DNA of 25,747 nucleotides, taken from contig CAZADA010000032.1 in assembly GCA_964483775.1 (NCBI GenBank), positions 1 through 25,747 of the forward strand. Reading direction: 5' to 3'. Below are positions 1 to 8,824 of this stretch, piece after piece. The position numbers and the translations under genes are program-made. Numbering within the stretch: the stretch's first letter is position 1; every line of letters starts with the position of its first letter. The stretch comes from CAZADA01 sp964483775. GTDB lineage: Bacteria; Pseudomonadota; Alphaproteobacteria; Caulobacterales; Maricaulaceae. Below the pieces are notes generated by a model. It was not told where the DNA came from. It did no database searches and was given only the letters and a program-made list of their open reading frames with translations.

Positions 1-696
1 GACAGCCATGTCAGCCGCATTGACCTGGTGGGCAAGGACGCCATCGTGCTGCACGACGGTCAGCAAGTCACCGAGTTTCGCGAAGGCCTGTTGCCCTGGG
101 CGCTGCGCCGCCCCATGGCTCTGGTGTTTGACGAGTACGACGCCGGCCGGCCCGACGTCATGTTCGTGATCCAGCGCGTGTTGGAAGCCAATGGCAGTCT
201 CACCCTTCTGGACCAGAACTCGGTGCTCACGCCGCACCCCTATTTTCGTCTGTTCGCCACCACCAACACCGTTGGCCTGGGCGACACCACCGGGCTTTAC
301 CACGGAACCCAACAGATCAACCAAGGCCAGATGGACCGCTGGTCCCTCGTCGCCACGCTGAACTACCTGCCACACGAAGAAGAAGAACAGATCATCCTCG
401 CCAAAGCCCGCGACTATGACACCGATGAGGGGCGCCAAGCCATCGCCTCCATGGTCAGAGTGGCCGATATGACGCGCAACGCCTTCATGAATGGCGATGT
501 CTCCACGGTCATGAGCCCGCGCACCGTCATCACATGGGCTGAGAACGCCCAAATCTTTGGTGATATTGGCGAAGCGTTTCGCTTAACCTTCTTGAACAAA
601 TGTGATGAGCTTGAGCGCCCGATCATCGCAGAATTCTATCAACGCGCCTTCGGTCAAGATCTCCCCGAAGCGGCCACGCAAATCCGCGTCGCCTGA
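1..696 (+). CDS. cobS: Cobaltochelatase subunit CobS, 3' part (5' end outside window)
   Basis: CobS is the AAA+ ATPase of the aerobic cobaltochelatase. With CobT it forms the motor complex that lets CobN insert cobalt into hydrogenobyrinic acid a,c-diamide. The reading frame is open from base 1, so the gene starts upstream; 231 residues are present, against roughly 330 in the family. Visible features are the Walker B segment LVFDEYDAG (acidic pair at residues 44-45 of the fragment) and sensor-1 LFATTNTVG (Asn about residue 89). The Walker A loop must lie upstream. The family signature around SRIDLVGKDAIVL opens the fragment. The gene ends in TGA at 694-696. CobT is not directly next but follows after one intervening membrane-protein gene. 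Identity is very secure. Confidence 0.96.
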   Translation, partial: DSHVSRIDLVGKDAIVLHDGQQVTEFREGLLPWALRRPMALVFDEYDAGRPDVMFVIQRVLEANGSLTLLDQNSVLTPHPYFRLFATTNTVGLGDTTGLYHGTQQINQGQMDRWSLVATLNYLPHEEEEQIILAKARDYDTDEGRQAIASMVRVADMTRNAFMNGDVSTVMSPRTVITWAENAQIFGDIGEAFRLTFLNKCDELERPIIAEFYQRAFGQDLPEAATQIRVA

Positions 697-779
697 CATA
701 GCCATCGGATCCGAGGAGATTCTTCGCAGACTGCGCGTGTCCAATCGACGTGGCGTGGTCGCTCATTTAGAGCCCGATC

Positions 780-2549
780 ATGGGCTTGAACGTCGTCGCG
801 TTTGTCTCGCGCATCACAGCGCCACTGTCCTGGTTGTCCATCTTGGCGGCCGGTTCGATCGCGGCGTTCGGCGCGTTTTTCCACTTCGCCATTCTCGATC
901 CCACAAACGTGTCCTGGCTGCTCACCGGCGATTGGGGACAGCACGTGGTGGGCTGGCATGCGCTGCGCAACAGTGATTGGGCCTGGCCGCTCACGCGCAC
1001 CGAAGCATTTTACCCCGGCGTGGGCGCCAACACCGCATTGATGGACGCCAACCCGCTGGTGTCGTTGATGCTGCGCCCATTCGCGCCGCTATTGCCGGAC
1101 CATTTCCAATTCATCGGCCCGTGGTTCTTGGCGTGCGTGTTCTTGCAGGCCCTGTTCGCCTACCTCTTGTTGAGGCCATACGCCACCCGCGCCATCGCCG
1201 CCGCCTTCGCAGCCCTCATCTTCCTAGCCTGGCCGCAGCTCTACTTCCGCGCCGCTTACGTCATGGTGACGGGCCATGACACGTTGATGGGCCAGTGGAT
1301 CATCGTGGCGGCCATGTGGGCGTATCTGACCATCGATTGGCGGACCCGCGTGCGCCGGTTCACATGGGTGCTCGCGCTCGGCGCCCTGGTCCACCCGCAT
1401 CTGTTCTTGATGGCCGCAGCAATCTGGGGCGGGTCGGTGTTGCGCGAGGCGTGGCTGTGGCGCAACGGGTTGCGCTCACGCCAGCACACCACTCAGCTCG
1501 CCGTCACGGTGCTCACGCCGATTGTGGTGTGCGCGGCGGTGATGGTCGCCGTCGGCTCCCTGCCAGCGCCAGGCGGCGGCAAATGGGGGTTCGGCGAATA
1601 CTCCATGAATCTCAACGCCTTGATCAACCCGATGTATGACGACCACTCGCGATACCTACCGAATCTCGGTCGGGTCTCGCGTCAGTATGAGGGCTTTCAG
1701 TTTCTTGGACTTGGCCTTCTGGCGCTCTTAGTCGGCGCGCTTCTCCTGGCGCGCCTGGTTCGCCCCGTCAGCACCGCCGACCAACACGACGCGCCCGCGC
1801 GCCCGCACCTGGCTTGGCTCACCGCCCCGTTCATCGCCCTGACTTTAATCGCGTTGTCCTCAACCGTACGGTTGGGTGATCTGACATTGATCGACATCCC
1901 CCTGACCAACGAGATCCGCTACGGCGTGTTCAACATTGTGCGCGCCTCAGGTCGGTTCTTTTGGCCCGTGGTGTATCTCGCGCTCTTCCTCGCAGCGCGA
2001 ACACTGGTGCGACGCGGCGCCGGGGTCACCCTGGCGGCTGTGGCGGCGACCCTGACGATCCAAGCCCTCGACATCAGCCCCTTCGCCGCCAAGATGCGTG
2101 ATCGCACAGCGAGCTCAGCCGATCGCTCGTTCCAAGTCGTCACCGATCCGGTGTGGCCCGACCTTGTGCGCGATGCCGAGTTGGTCGTGTTCATCCCGGC
2201 CTATCACAGTTACAACATGCGCATGGTGATGGAGCTCGCATGGGTGGCGATCGACGTCGGCACGCCCCTGGGCACCATGTACATGTCGCGCCGTTCTCGC
2301 CCGCAAGCCCGCTCCGACGAACGCGCCAACACCGCGTTCGCGGCCGGTGAACGCCATCAGAGCCATGTGTATGTGTTCCCGCGCCCCTGTGAGGTCGACT
2401 TCGCCGCCAGCGACCGACCCGTCACGGTCGACGGCGTTGTGCTCCTGGCCCAGGACAGTCCGCATCTGCGCAACGCACCGGCGTTCGACGCCCGAACTTG
2501 CGAACCGATCGGCGATACAGCCATGGCCTCCCACAGAGCCACGCGCTAA
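780..2549 (+). CDS. DUF6311-like polytopic membrane protein
   Basis: This is a 589-residue integral inner-membrane protein of unknown function. It has about ten hydrophobic spans, for example near residues 12-35, 112-132, 143-165, 200-222, 245-262, 312-330, 352-372 and 400-437. A soluble C-terminal part runs from about residue 440 and carries Cys/His/Pro-rich stretches. The segment DPTNVSWLLTGDWGQHVVGW (residues 40-59), placed just after the first span, resembles the conserved N-terminal loop of DUF6311 proteins, which look like GT-C/YfhO-type membrane glycosyltransferases. That assignment is from memory of the family and no substrate can be read from the sequence. The start is ATG 780 with a poor Shine-Dalgarno sequence. 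The gene sits between cobS and cobT, ending 9 bp before cobT, so it is probably cotranscribed with it. A link to cobalamin synthesis is not supported by the sequence. Confidence 0.8.
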   Translation: MGLNVVAFVSRITAPLSWLSILAAGSIAAFGAFFHFAILDPTNVSWLLTGDWGQHVVGWHALRNSDWAWPLTRTEAFYPGVGANTALMDANPLVSLMLRPFAPLLPDHFQFIGPWFLACVFLQALFAYLLLRPYATRAIAAAFAALIFLAWPQLYFRAAYVMVTGHDTLMGQWIIVAAMWAYLTIDWRTRVRRFTWVLALGALVHPHLFLMAAAIWGGSVLREAWLWRNGLRSRQHTTQLAVTVLTPIVVCAAVMVAVGSLPAPGGGKWGFGEYSMNLNALINPMYDDHSRYLPNLGRVSRQYEGFQFLGLGLLALLVGALLLARLVRPVSTADQHDAPARPHLAWLTAPFIALTLIALSSTVRLGDLTLIDIPLTNEIRYGVFNIVRASGRFFWPVVYLALFLAARTLVRRGAGVTLAAVAATLTIQALDISPFAAKMRDRTASSADRSFQVVTDPVWPDLVRDAELVVFIPAYHSYNMRMVMELAWVAIDVGTPLGTMYMSRRSRPQARSDERANTAFAAGERHQSHVYVFPRPCEVDFAASDRPVTVDGVVLLAQDSPHLRNAPAFDARTCEPIGDTAMASHRATR

Positions 2550-2558
2550 ACACTCCCC

Positions 2559-4523
2559 ATGAGCGAACCCCAAGACGACGCCTTTAAGCGCGCCATGGCC
2601 GCCGCCACACGCGCATTGGCCGGCAGCGGCCGCATCGATGTACGCTTTGGCGGGGAAACCGCCATGCTGCGCAGCGACGCCATTTGCCTGCCCGCAGCCC
2701 CGCGCAACCCCACCGGCAAAGCCGCCGCCCAAGCGCGCGGGCGAGCCGACGCCCTCGCCTTGCGCCTGGCGCACCATGATGCGAGCGCCCACGGCGCCAA
2801 ACGTCCCACCACAGCCCAAGCGCGCGACGTGTACGACGCGGCCGAGCAAGCCCGTGTGGAAAGCCTTGGCGCCAAATCCCTGACCGGTGTCGCCGACAAT
2901 CTCGACGCCGCGCTGCAAGACCGCTGCGAACGGCGCGGCTATCAGCGGATGGAAGATCGTCAAGACGCACCCATCGAAGACGCCTTGGCGTTCTTGTTGC
3001 GTGAGCGCATGACGGGCCGCCCCCTGCCGCGCGCGGCCCAAGGCGTGGCCGACCTATGGCGTGATGTGATCGAGGGCAAAGCCGGCGCGAATCTCGATCG
3101 CGTGGCGGATCTGACCGACGACCAGGCCGCGTTCGCCGACGTGGTGCGCGCCGTCCTGGCTGATCTCGACCTGGTGGACGAGCCGGGCGACGCCACCGCC
3201 GACGATGAACGCAACGACGAGGACACCCCTCCCGACGACGACGCCGCGCCCGAACCCGAGCCTGAGGACGACGCGGAAAGCGACGACCAAGCCGCAGCCC
3301 CCGAAGCCCAAGACACCCAGGCCGCTGAAGCGGCGATGACCGAAATGGCGATGGAGGAGTTCACCGGCGACGCCGACGACTTCGCCGACTCAGACACGAC
3401 CGCCGAAGGCATGGAAGCAGCAGGACCGCTTCCCCAGCCCCTCACCAACGCCCCAGAGCTCGCCACGAACTACCGCATCTTCACGAGCGACTTCGACGAA
3501 GTCGTCGGCGCCGACGACCTATGTGAAGCCGACGAGCTGGAACGCCTCCGCGCGCAACTCGACCAGCAAGTGCGCCCGCTCGAGGGCGTGGTGGCGCGCC
3601 TGGCGAACAAACTCCAGCGCCAATTGCTCGCCAAGCAAGCCCGCGGCTGGGTGTTTGATCTTGAAGAAGGCGTGCTGGACAGCGCTCGGCTGTCTCGGGT
3701 GATCATCGATCCCATGGCGCCGCTCTCGTTCAAACAGGAAACCGAAGCGCCATTTCGCGACACAGTTGTGACGCTGCTGCTCGACAATTCAGGCTCCATG
3801 CGCGGCCGCCCCATTTTGGTGGCCGCCGTGTGCGCCGACATCCTGGCGCGCACCTTGGAGCGTTGCGGCGTGAAAGTGGAGATCCTCGGCTTCACCACGC
3901 GGGCTTGGAAAGGCGGGCGCGCGCGAGAAGCCTGGCTGAAGTCGGGCCGACCTACCGAGCCCGGCCGGCTCAACGATCTCAGGCACATCATTTACAAGCC
4001 AGCGGACGCGCCCTACCGCCGCGCCCGCCGCGCGCTCGGCCTGATGATGCGCGAGGGGTTGCTCAAGGAGAACATTGACGGTGAGGCGTTGGTTTGGGCG
4101 TGGCGCCGCCTGCTCGCACGCCCCGAAGAGCGCAGGATCTTGATGGTGATCTCAGACGGTGCGCCCGTTGACGACTCCACCTTGTCGGTCAATCCCGGAG
4201 GCTATCTTGATCGCCATTTGCGCGAAGTGATCGCGCAGATCGAGAACCGATCCGAGGTTGAACTGCTCGCCATCGGCATTGGCCACGACGTCACACGCTG
4301 GTATTCGCGCGCCTGCATGATCGGCGATATCGACCAGCTCGCCGGCGCGCTCATCAGTGAATTGGCCGACCTGTTCAATCAAGACACGCCAGGCCCGTCA
4401 CCCCGCCGCAGCCCACCCCAACGCGCCAACACCGACCAACCCGGATTTGTGGTGGCCTCCGGACGCGATGGGCGTCCCTCCACACTCAGCGCAGCGATGA
4501 AGCGCAGCACAAAATGGAGCTGA
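2559..4523 (+). CDS. cobT: Cobaltochelatase subunit CobT
   Basis: CobT is the VWA-domain partner of CobS in the aerobic cobaltochelatase (CobN-CobS-CobT), acting in the cytoplasm. The protein is 654 residues. The N-terminal CobT domain covers about residues 1-200, followed by a strongly acidic Asp/Glu/Pro/Ala-rich linker (about 205-265). The C-terminal von Willebrand factor A domain has its MIDAS motif DNSGS at residues 409-413. The downstream segments ILMVISDGAPVDD and ELLAIGIGHDV complete the VWA core. This order and length are typical of the family. The gene starts 9 bp after the membrane-protein gene. Its TGA at 4521-4523 lies inside the ribosome-binding region of the next gene, which indicates coupling. 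Identity is secure. Confidence 0.96.
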   Translation: MSEPQDDAFKRAMAAATRALAGSGRIDVRFGGETAMLRSDAICLPAAPRNPTGKAAAQARGRADALALRLAHHDASAHGAKRPTTAQARDVYDAAEQARVESLGAKSLTGVADNLDAALQDRCERRGYQRMEDRQDAPIEDALAFLLRERMTGRPLPRAAQGVADLWRDVIEGKAGANLDRVADLTDDQAAFADVVRAVLADLDLVDEPGDATADDERNDEDTPPDDDAAPEPEPEDDAESDDQAAAPEAQDTQAAEAAMTEMAMEEFTGDADDFADSDTTAEGMEAAGPLPQPLTNAPELATNYRIFTSDFDEVVGADDLCEADELERLRAQLDQQVRPLEGVVARLANKLQRQLLAKQARGWVFDLEEGVLDSARLSRVIIDPMAPLSFKQETEAPFRDTVVTLLLDNSGSMRGRPILVAAVCADILARTLERCGVKVEILGFTTRAWKGGRAREAWLKSGRPTEPGRLNDLRHIIYKPADAPYRRARRALGLMMREGLLKENIDGEALVWAWRRLLARPEERRILMVISDGAPVDDSTLSVNPGGYLDRHLREVIAQIENRSEVELLAIGIGHDVTRWYSRACMIGDIDQLAGALISELADLFNQDTPGPSPRRSPPQRANTDQPGFVVASGRDGRPSTLSAAMKRSTKWS

Positions 4524-4525
4524 CC

Positions 4526-5593
4526 ATGCGGTTCGCAACCGCCATAGCGACGTTCGGCCTCCTGGCGGGTTGTGCAGGCCATCACGACCAAACCGCCACG
4601 AACGGGCCAGGCGACGCCCACACGCCGCCGGTCCACACGATCACCTGCGAGGCCACTCCTATCGGATCGGGCGAAATCGACATCGGGTCCTTGCAGTTCG
4701 TTGCAGGCGCCGAGCTCACCTCGTCAGACGCACGCTTCGGCGGGCTCTCCGGCCTTGACGCTGACGCCTTTGGTCTCCTTTGGACGGTGAGCGACCAGGG
4801 CATAGGTATGGCGCTCGTCATCGAGTCTCCTGAGGATGTGAGGTGCTTAAGAGCCGGCCCCATGCGGAACCAAAGCGGCGGCCAGCCCGCAGGCAAATCC
4901 GAGGTCGACGCTGAAGGCCTGGTCATGGATCGAGGCGCCGCTATTGTCTCGTTCGAACGCAATCACCGCGTGGTCCGCACGCAAGCCTTGGTCCAACCCG
5001 CTGGCTTGTATGGGAGCGCCAACTGGATCTTGCGAGCGCCGATTGCGTTCCAAGCAGACGGGTATGTCGCCGACAATGGCGGCGCCGAAGCCTTGACCAT
5101 GCTCGAGAATGGGGTCTTGCTCGCTGGCGGTGAGCGGGCGCTGTTCAATGGCCACCACCCGGTCTGGCGCTTCGAGCCGAGCGCGGATCTCGTCAAACGC
5201 TTCCACGACACCGGCGCGCCAAGCTTCGCCATCGCCAAACAGGACGGTTTTGCCCTCACCGGCTTTGACACCACGCCCTCCGGCGCGCTGCTGGTGTTGT
5301 ATCGCCGCTATGTGCCGTTGGTCGGCAATTCCAACATCATTGGCTGGGTGGAGAAGGACGCCATCGAAAACGCCGCCGAAGGCGCTGTGATCGAACCGCG
5401 TGAGCTGGCCCGCCTCACACCGAACGGCCCGCTGCCCGTTGACAATTTCGAGGGCGTCGCGTCCCTCGCAACGCCCGATGGCCACACCATGATTTGGATC
5501 GTCGCCGACGACAATTTCAACGACACTCAACGCACCCTGCTGTACGGGTTTCGCTTCGACGAAGCGCAGTTCATGGCTGATCTTGAGGATTAG
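4526..5593 (+). CDS. Phytase/esterase-like domain lipoprotein
   Basis: This is an exported protein of 355 residues from the chosen ATG. It has a lipoprotein signal: a short basic start MRFATA, a hydrophobic stretch and the lipobox LAGC, so the mature protein begins at that Cys and is membrane-anchored. The mature part resembles the esterase-like phytase domain (PF13449 type, beta-propeller), with conserved-looking pieces such as FGGLSGLDA, SEVDAEGLV, FERNHRV and DNFEGVA. Activity on phytate is not implied, because this domain is widespread and poorly characterised. I chose ATG 4526 over ATG 4514 because GGAG at 4516-4519 gives proper spacing and a better signal peptide. It follows cobT by 2 bp, so it is probably the last gene of that operon. 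Its 3' end overlaps the convergent amidohydrolase by 23 bp. Confidence 0.82.
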   Translation: MRFATAIATFGLLAGCAGHHDQTATNGPGDAHTPPVHTITCEATPIGSGEIDIGSLQFVAGAELTSSDARFGGLSGLDADAFGLLWTVSDQGIGMALVIESPEDVRCLRAGPMRNQSGGQPAGKSEVDAEGLVMDRGAAIVSFERNHRVVRTQALVQPAGLYGSANWILRAPIAFQADGYVADNGGAEALTMLENGVLLAGGERALFNGHHPVWRFEPSADLVKRFHDTGAPSFAIAKQDGFALTGFDTTPSGALLVLYRRYVPLVGNSNIIGWVEKDAIENAAEGAVIEPRELARLTPNGPLPVDNFEGVASLATPDGHTMIWIVADDNFNDTQRTLLYGFRFDEAQFMADLED

Positions 5594-7260
5594 TCGCGCC
5601 GCCAAGGTCTGAGAACACGACCCGTCCCTCCACAACGGTCAAGACCGCTCGCTGGTTAGGGATCGCCTCCAGCGGAATGGTCATCAGGTCAGCGGAAAAC
5701 GCGGTCAGATTGGCGCGCTTGCCCACTTCGATGGTGCCGACCTCATCGTCCTGAAACGCGGTGAAGGCCGGCCACAGTGTGAGCATCTTCAGCGCTTCAT
5801 CGCGACTCACAGCCTGTTCGGGACGCCAATTGTCCCCCTGAAAACCATTCAGATCACGCCGCGCCACGGCCGCGTAAAACTCGATGACAGGCGAGCCCAC
5901 CTCAACAGGCGCATCAGAACCGCCGGCGATAATCGCCCCACTGTCAATCAAACTGCGCCAGGCGTATGCTCCATCCAAGCGATCATCGCCGAGCCGAGCG
6001 GGCGCAAAGTGCAAATCGCCAATGGCGTGGCTCGGCTGCATGGAGGCGATGATCCCCAGGGCCGCAAACCGATCAATATCGTCAGGATTCACGATCTGCG
6101 CGTGCTCAATGCGCCATCGCGGATCCGCGTCGGCCGGCGCTTGCGCCAGGGCCTCCTGCATCCAGTCCAAGGCAAGGCGATTGGCGCGATCCCCGATGGC
6201 GTGCAGCGCGATCTGGACATCCTGCTCGAGCGCATCATGCATGATCGATAAGGCTCGCTCGCGATCGAGCAGCGCGAGGCCGACCCCCTCCGCGTCGGCG
6301 TAAGGGTCCAACAACCACGCCCCCCGCGAACCGAGCGCGCCATCCATATAGATTTTCAGCGCGCGTGTGGTCGCCAAGCCCTCCGCACGCGCGCCATCGC
6401 GCAAGATCGTGTCCACAGCACACTCGGGCGCCACGGCGTTGTAGACCGCGATGGTCAGCGCACCCTCGCGGGCAAGGCCCTCAAGCGCTTCAACATCCGA
6501 ACATGACACGCTCATATTGTGCACGCCCGTCCATCCACGTTCCGCGTAAATCGCGGCCCCGCGCTGCAAAGTCGCCCGCCGCGCTTGTGGTGTGACCGGC
6601 GTGCGGGCCAACACGGTCACCAGCGCCATGGCGTTATCGATCAGCATGCCCGTGGGCTCGCCATTTTGATCACGTAGGAGATTTGCCCGCCGTCAGGAGC
6701 CCTGCTCTCAGCCGTGATCCCCACCGCCTCCAGCGCCGCGCTGTTGGCCACCAAAGCATGCCCATCAGCGCGGGTGAGGATCACAGGTCTGTGGGCCACA
6801 GCTTCGTCAAGATCGCCCGCCGTGGGAAAGCGCTGCTCGGGCCAATGGGTCTCAATCCAACCGCGTCCCACGATCGGACCCTCGGTTTCCCCATGTTGGT
6901 CCCACGCCATCAAACGGCTTGCAGATCGCTGATCGACGTCACATCCGACAAATCGAGCGTGACCGCGCGTTCGCCTATGCCAAACAGATGCGCATGGGCG
7001 TCCACAAAACCTGGAAACAGCGCAGCATCGTGCAAATCGATGACGGTCGTGTTGGGCCCGCGCCGCAGCTGAACGCCCCCATCATCGCCAACGAAAACGA
7101 TCTCGCCATCCCTGACAGCGACAGCCTCGGCTTGGACGCCCAAACCGGTATGGATCGGGCCGCCCATGATGATGAGATCGGCGTCGGGGGGAGGGTTCAC
7201 ACACCCCGCCAAGGCAAACGCGGCGATCACACCTGCAGTAGCGCGTTGAATCGTAACCAT
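5571..7260 (-). pseudogene. Amidohydrolase family 3 (YtcJ-like) lipoprotein, two frameshifts
   Basis: This is a metal-dependent amidohydrolase of the Amidohydro_3 type, about 560 residues if the frames are joined. From ATG 7260 (GGGAGGA upstream) the lipoprotein signal ends in LAGC. The metal-binding HAHLFG motif follows in PGFVDAHAHLF. Later parts carry IALHAIGDRANRLAL, the WRIEHAQ strand and the GGSDAPVE active-site Asp segment, so all key pieces are present. The gene is split over three frames. The first break is at about 6910-6915, after SDLQAV, with the next frame resuming at MAWDQHGE. The second is at about 6675-6690, after PDGGQI, resuming as LRDQNGEPTGMLIDNAM. Each is repaired by adding one base. 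Whether these are true mutations or assembly errors cannot be told from the sequence. The substrate is unknown. The neighbour upstream on the same strand is rpmB. Confidence 0.85.
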
Positions 7261-7338
7261 ACCCAATCCTCCCTGCACACCAGTCTAGGGGCGTACGGGG
7301 CTTGGGCAAACTGTCAGGATTAGGCTGTACGCAGGGCG

Positions 7339-7674
7339 CTAGGTTGCTGGCGCGTCCGAGGACGTCGCCTCGCCCGCCGGCTCGCTGGCGACGGCCGCCG
7401 TTTTCTTACGCAGATCACGCTTGATGCGCCGCGCAGCTGTGGACAACTGCTCGTCGCGCGCCTTGAGCAAGAACTTGTCGAGGCCGCCAACCTGGTCGAC
7501 CGTCCGCAAAGCCTTGGCGGTGATCCGCAGCTTGTAGGACCGCCCGAGCGCATCCGACATCAAAGTCACGTCACAGAGGTTGGGCAACCACCGCCGGCGT
7601 GTCTTGCGGTTGGAGTGGCTCACATTATTGCCGGTCATCACCGAAACGCCGGTCAGTTCGCAGCGACGCGCCAT
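7339..7674 (-). CDS. rpmB: 50S ribosomal protein L28
   Basis: Ribosomal protein L28 is a structural component of the large subunit. The N-terminus MARRCELTGVSVMTGNNVSH and the following basic NRKTRRRWLPNL segment are diagnostic. The start ATG (7674) is placed at the family's conserved MARR rather than 39 codons further upstream, and an AAGGA sequence precedes it. The product is 111 residues, longer than the 78 or so in E. coli. The extra length is a C-terminal Ala/Ser/Glu/Pro-rich tail from about residue 92; alphaproteobacterial L28 proteins are often extended here. The gene is divergent from the DUF3108 gene, with about 190 bp between starts that should hold both promoters. Confidence 0.95.
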   Translation of the reverse strand: MARRCELTGVSVMTGNNVSHSNRKTRRRWLPNLCDVTLMSDALGRSYKLRITAKALRTVDQVGGLDKFLLKARDEQLSTAARRIKRDLRKKTAAVASEPAGEATSSDAPAT

Positions 7675-7863
7675 GGCGGGTTGTCCTTTTCTGTCGCAAT
7701 TCTTGAGCGGTTGGGGCGCGTTAGCCCGCTTGTGCCGCGTGAGCGAAGGCAGATAGAGAAAGCATGCGCACACGTCAACACAGCCGAACAACCTGTGATG
7801 ACGTCGGGGTCGGGTGCGGAAGAACCATAGCGGCTAAACGCTGCGCAGACCACGGAGAGCGCA

Positions 7864-8691
7864 ATGAAGCAGTTGGCGAACTGGGCCGCGGCCCTGGTGT
7901 GCATGACCGGACTGGTCAGTCCCGTCAGCGCCGATGATGACGAACGCGAGCTTACGGTCCTCTATAACGGTTATTTCTTCGGCCTTCGCGTGATGAAGGC
8001 CTCGGTGACCGCCGAAGTTGTCGATGGGATTTATCTCGCCGAATCCAATTTCCGCGCAGCAGGCGTTTTGGGCTTTTTCAGTGACGCCGAGATTTTGGCC
8101 ACCAGCATTGGTGTGGTCGACGCCCAAGGCATGCTGCGTCCGCGCGAATACACCCACACAAACGCCGCCAGCGAAAAGGGACGCATCGTGCGCGTTGTCT
8201 CCGACGAGACCAGCACCACGCCGTTCATCGACCCCCCGTTTGGCTCCATGGGCGAACCTCCGGCCACCGCCGAACAACGGGCGGGCGCCATGGATTGGCT
8301 GACGATGTACCTCAACAGTGCGCTCAGCTATGGCGGCGAGCCGTGCAACCACACCATCCCTGTGTTCGACGGCAAGCAGCGCATCGACATCCGCATGGAG
8401 TTGGTCGGCGAAACCACCATTGATGTGCGCGGCTATGAAGGCCCGGTGTATGAATGCCACGCCTATTACGCCCCCATCGCCGGGTTCGACCCTGAAGACC
8501 TCGCCGAGCCGGAAACCTACGAACGTCCATTCACGATCTTTTTGACCAAGCGCGACGACAACGTGACGGTGCCGGTGCGCATTCAGGTGCGCATGAACGG
8601 TCTGAGCGTGCGCGTTGACGCCAAATATGTGGGCGTGTCCGACGGCACCACGCAGCTGGCTTCACTTGAAGAACTCGAAGCATCCGACTAA
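7864..8691 (+). CDS. DUF3108 exported protein
   Basis: This is a 275-residue secreted or periplasmic protein of unknown function. A signal peptide covers about residues 1-23, with cleavage likely after VSA. The mature protein is beta-rich, with the family-like opening ELTVLYNGYFFGLRVMKASV and a C-terminal half containing DVRGYEGPVYECHAYYAPIAGF and VRIQVRMNGLSVRVDAKYV, which match DUF3108 (PF11306) as I know it. Two Cys residues, in GGEPCNHT and VYECHAY, could form a disulfide. The start ATG has GGAG 4-7 bp upstream. Lying next to rpmB and the helicase is a neighbourhood I associate with alphaproteobacteria. No catalytic motif is visible. Confidence 0.85.
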   Translation: MKQLANWAAALVCMTGLVSPVSADDDERELTVLYNGYFFGLRVMKASVTAEVVDGIYLAESNFRAAGVLGFFSDAEILATSIGVVDAQGMLRPREYTHTNAASEKGRIVRVVSDETSTTPFIDPPFGSMGEPPATAEQRAGAMDWLTMYLNSALSYGGEPCNHTIPVFDGKQRIDIRMELVGETTIDVRGYEGPVYECHAYYAPIAGFDPEDLAEPETYERPFTIFLTKRDDNVTVPVRIQVRMNGLSVRVDAKYVGVSDGTTQLASLEELEASD

Positions 8692-8824
8692 GGCCAACCG
8701 AATGTAAGATGCAGCGCGTGGCCGTGCAGCGGCGATCCCATACGCGCTGGAGTTGACGCCTCGCCCCCGGCGCGCTCAGCTGGGGGCTCCGCTGTGGGTG
8801 CTGGGTCCACATGGGAGGTTCGCA

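Noticed and set aside
2115..3041. Long minus-strand open frame (308 codons) opposite the end of the membrane-protein gene and the start of cobT
   Set aside because: It has Gly/Ala/Arg/His-rich composition typical of antisense frames in high-GC DNA, and it overlaps two well-supported genes.
4847..5635. Minus-strand open frame of 262 codons opposite the phytase-like gene
   Set aside because: The plus-strand gene has a signal peptide, a ribosome-binding site and family motifs; the antisense frame has none.
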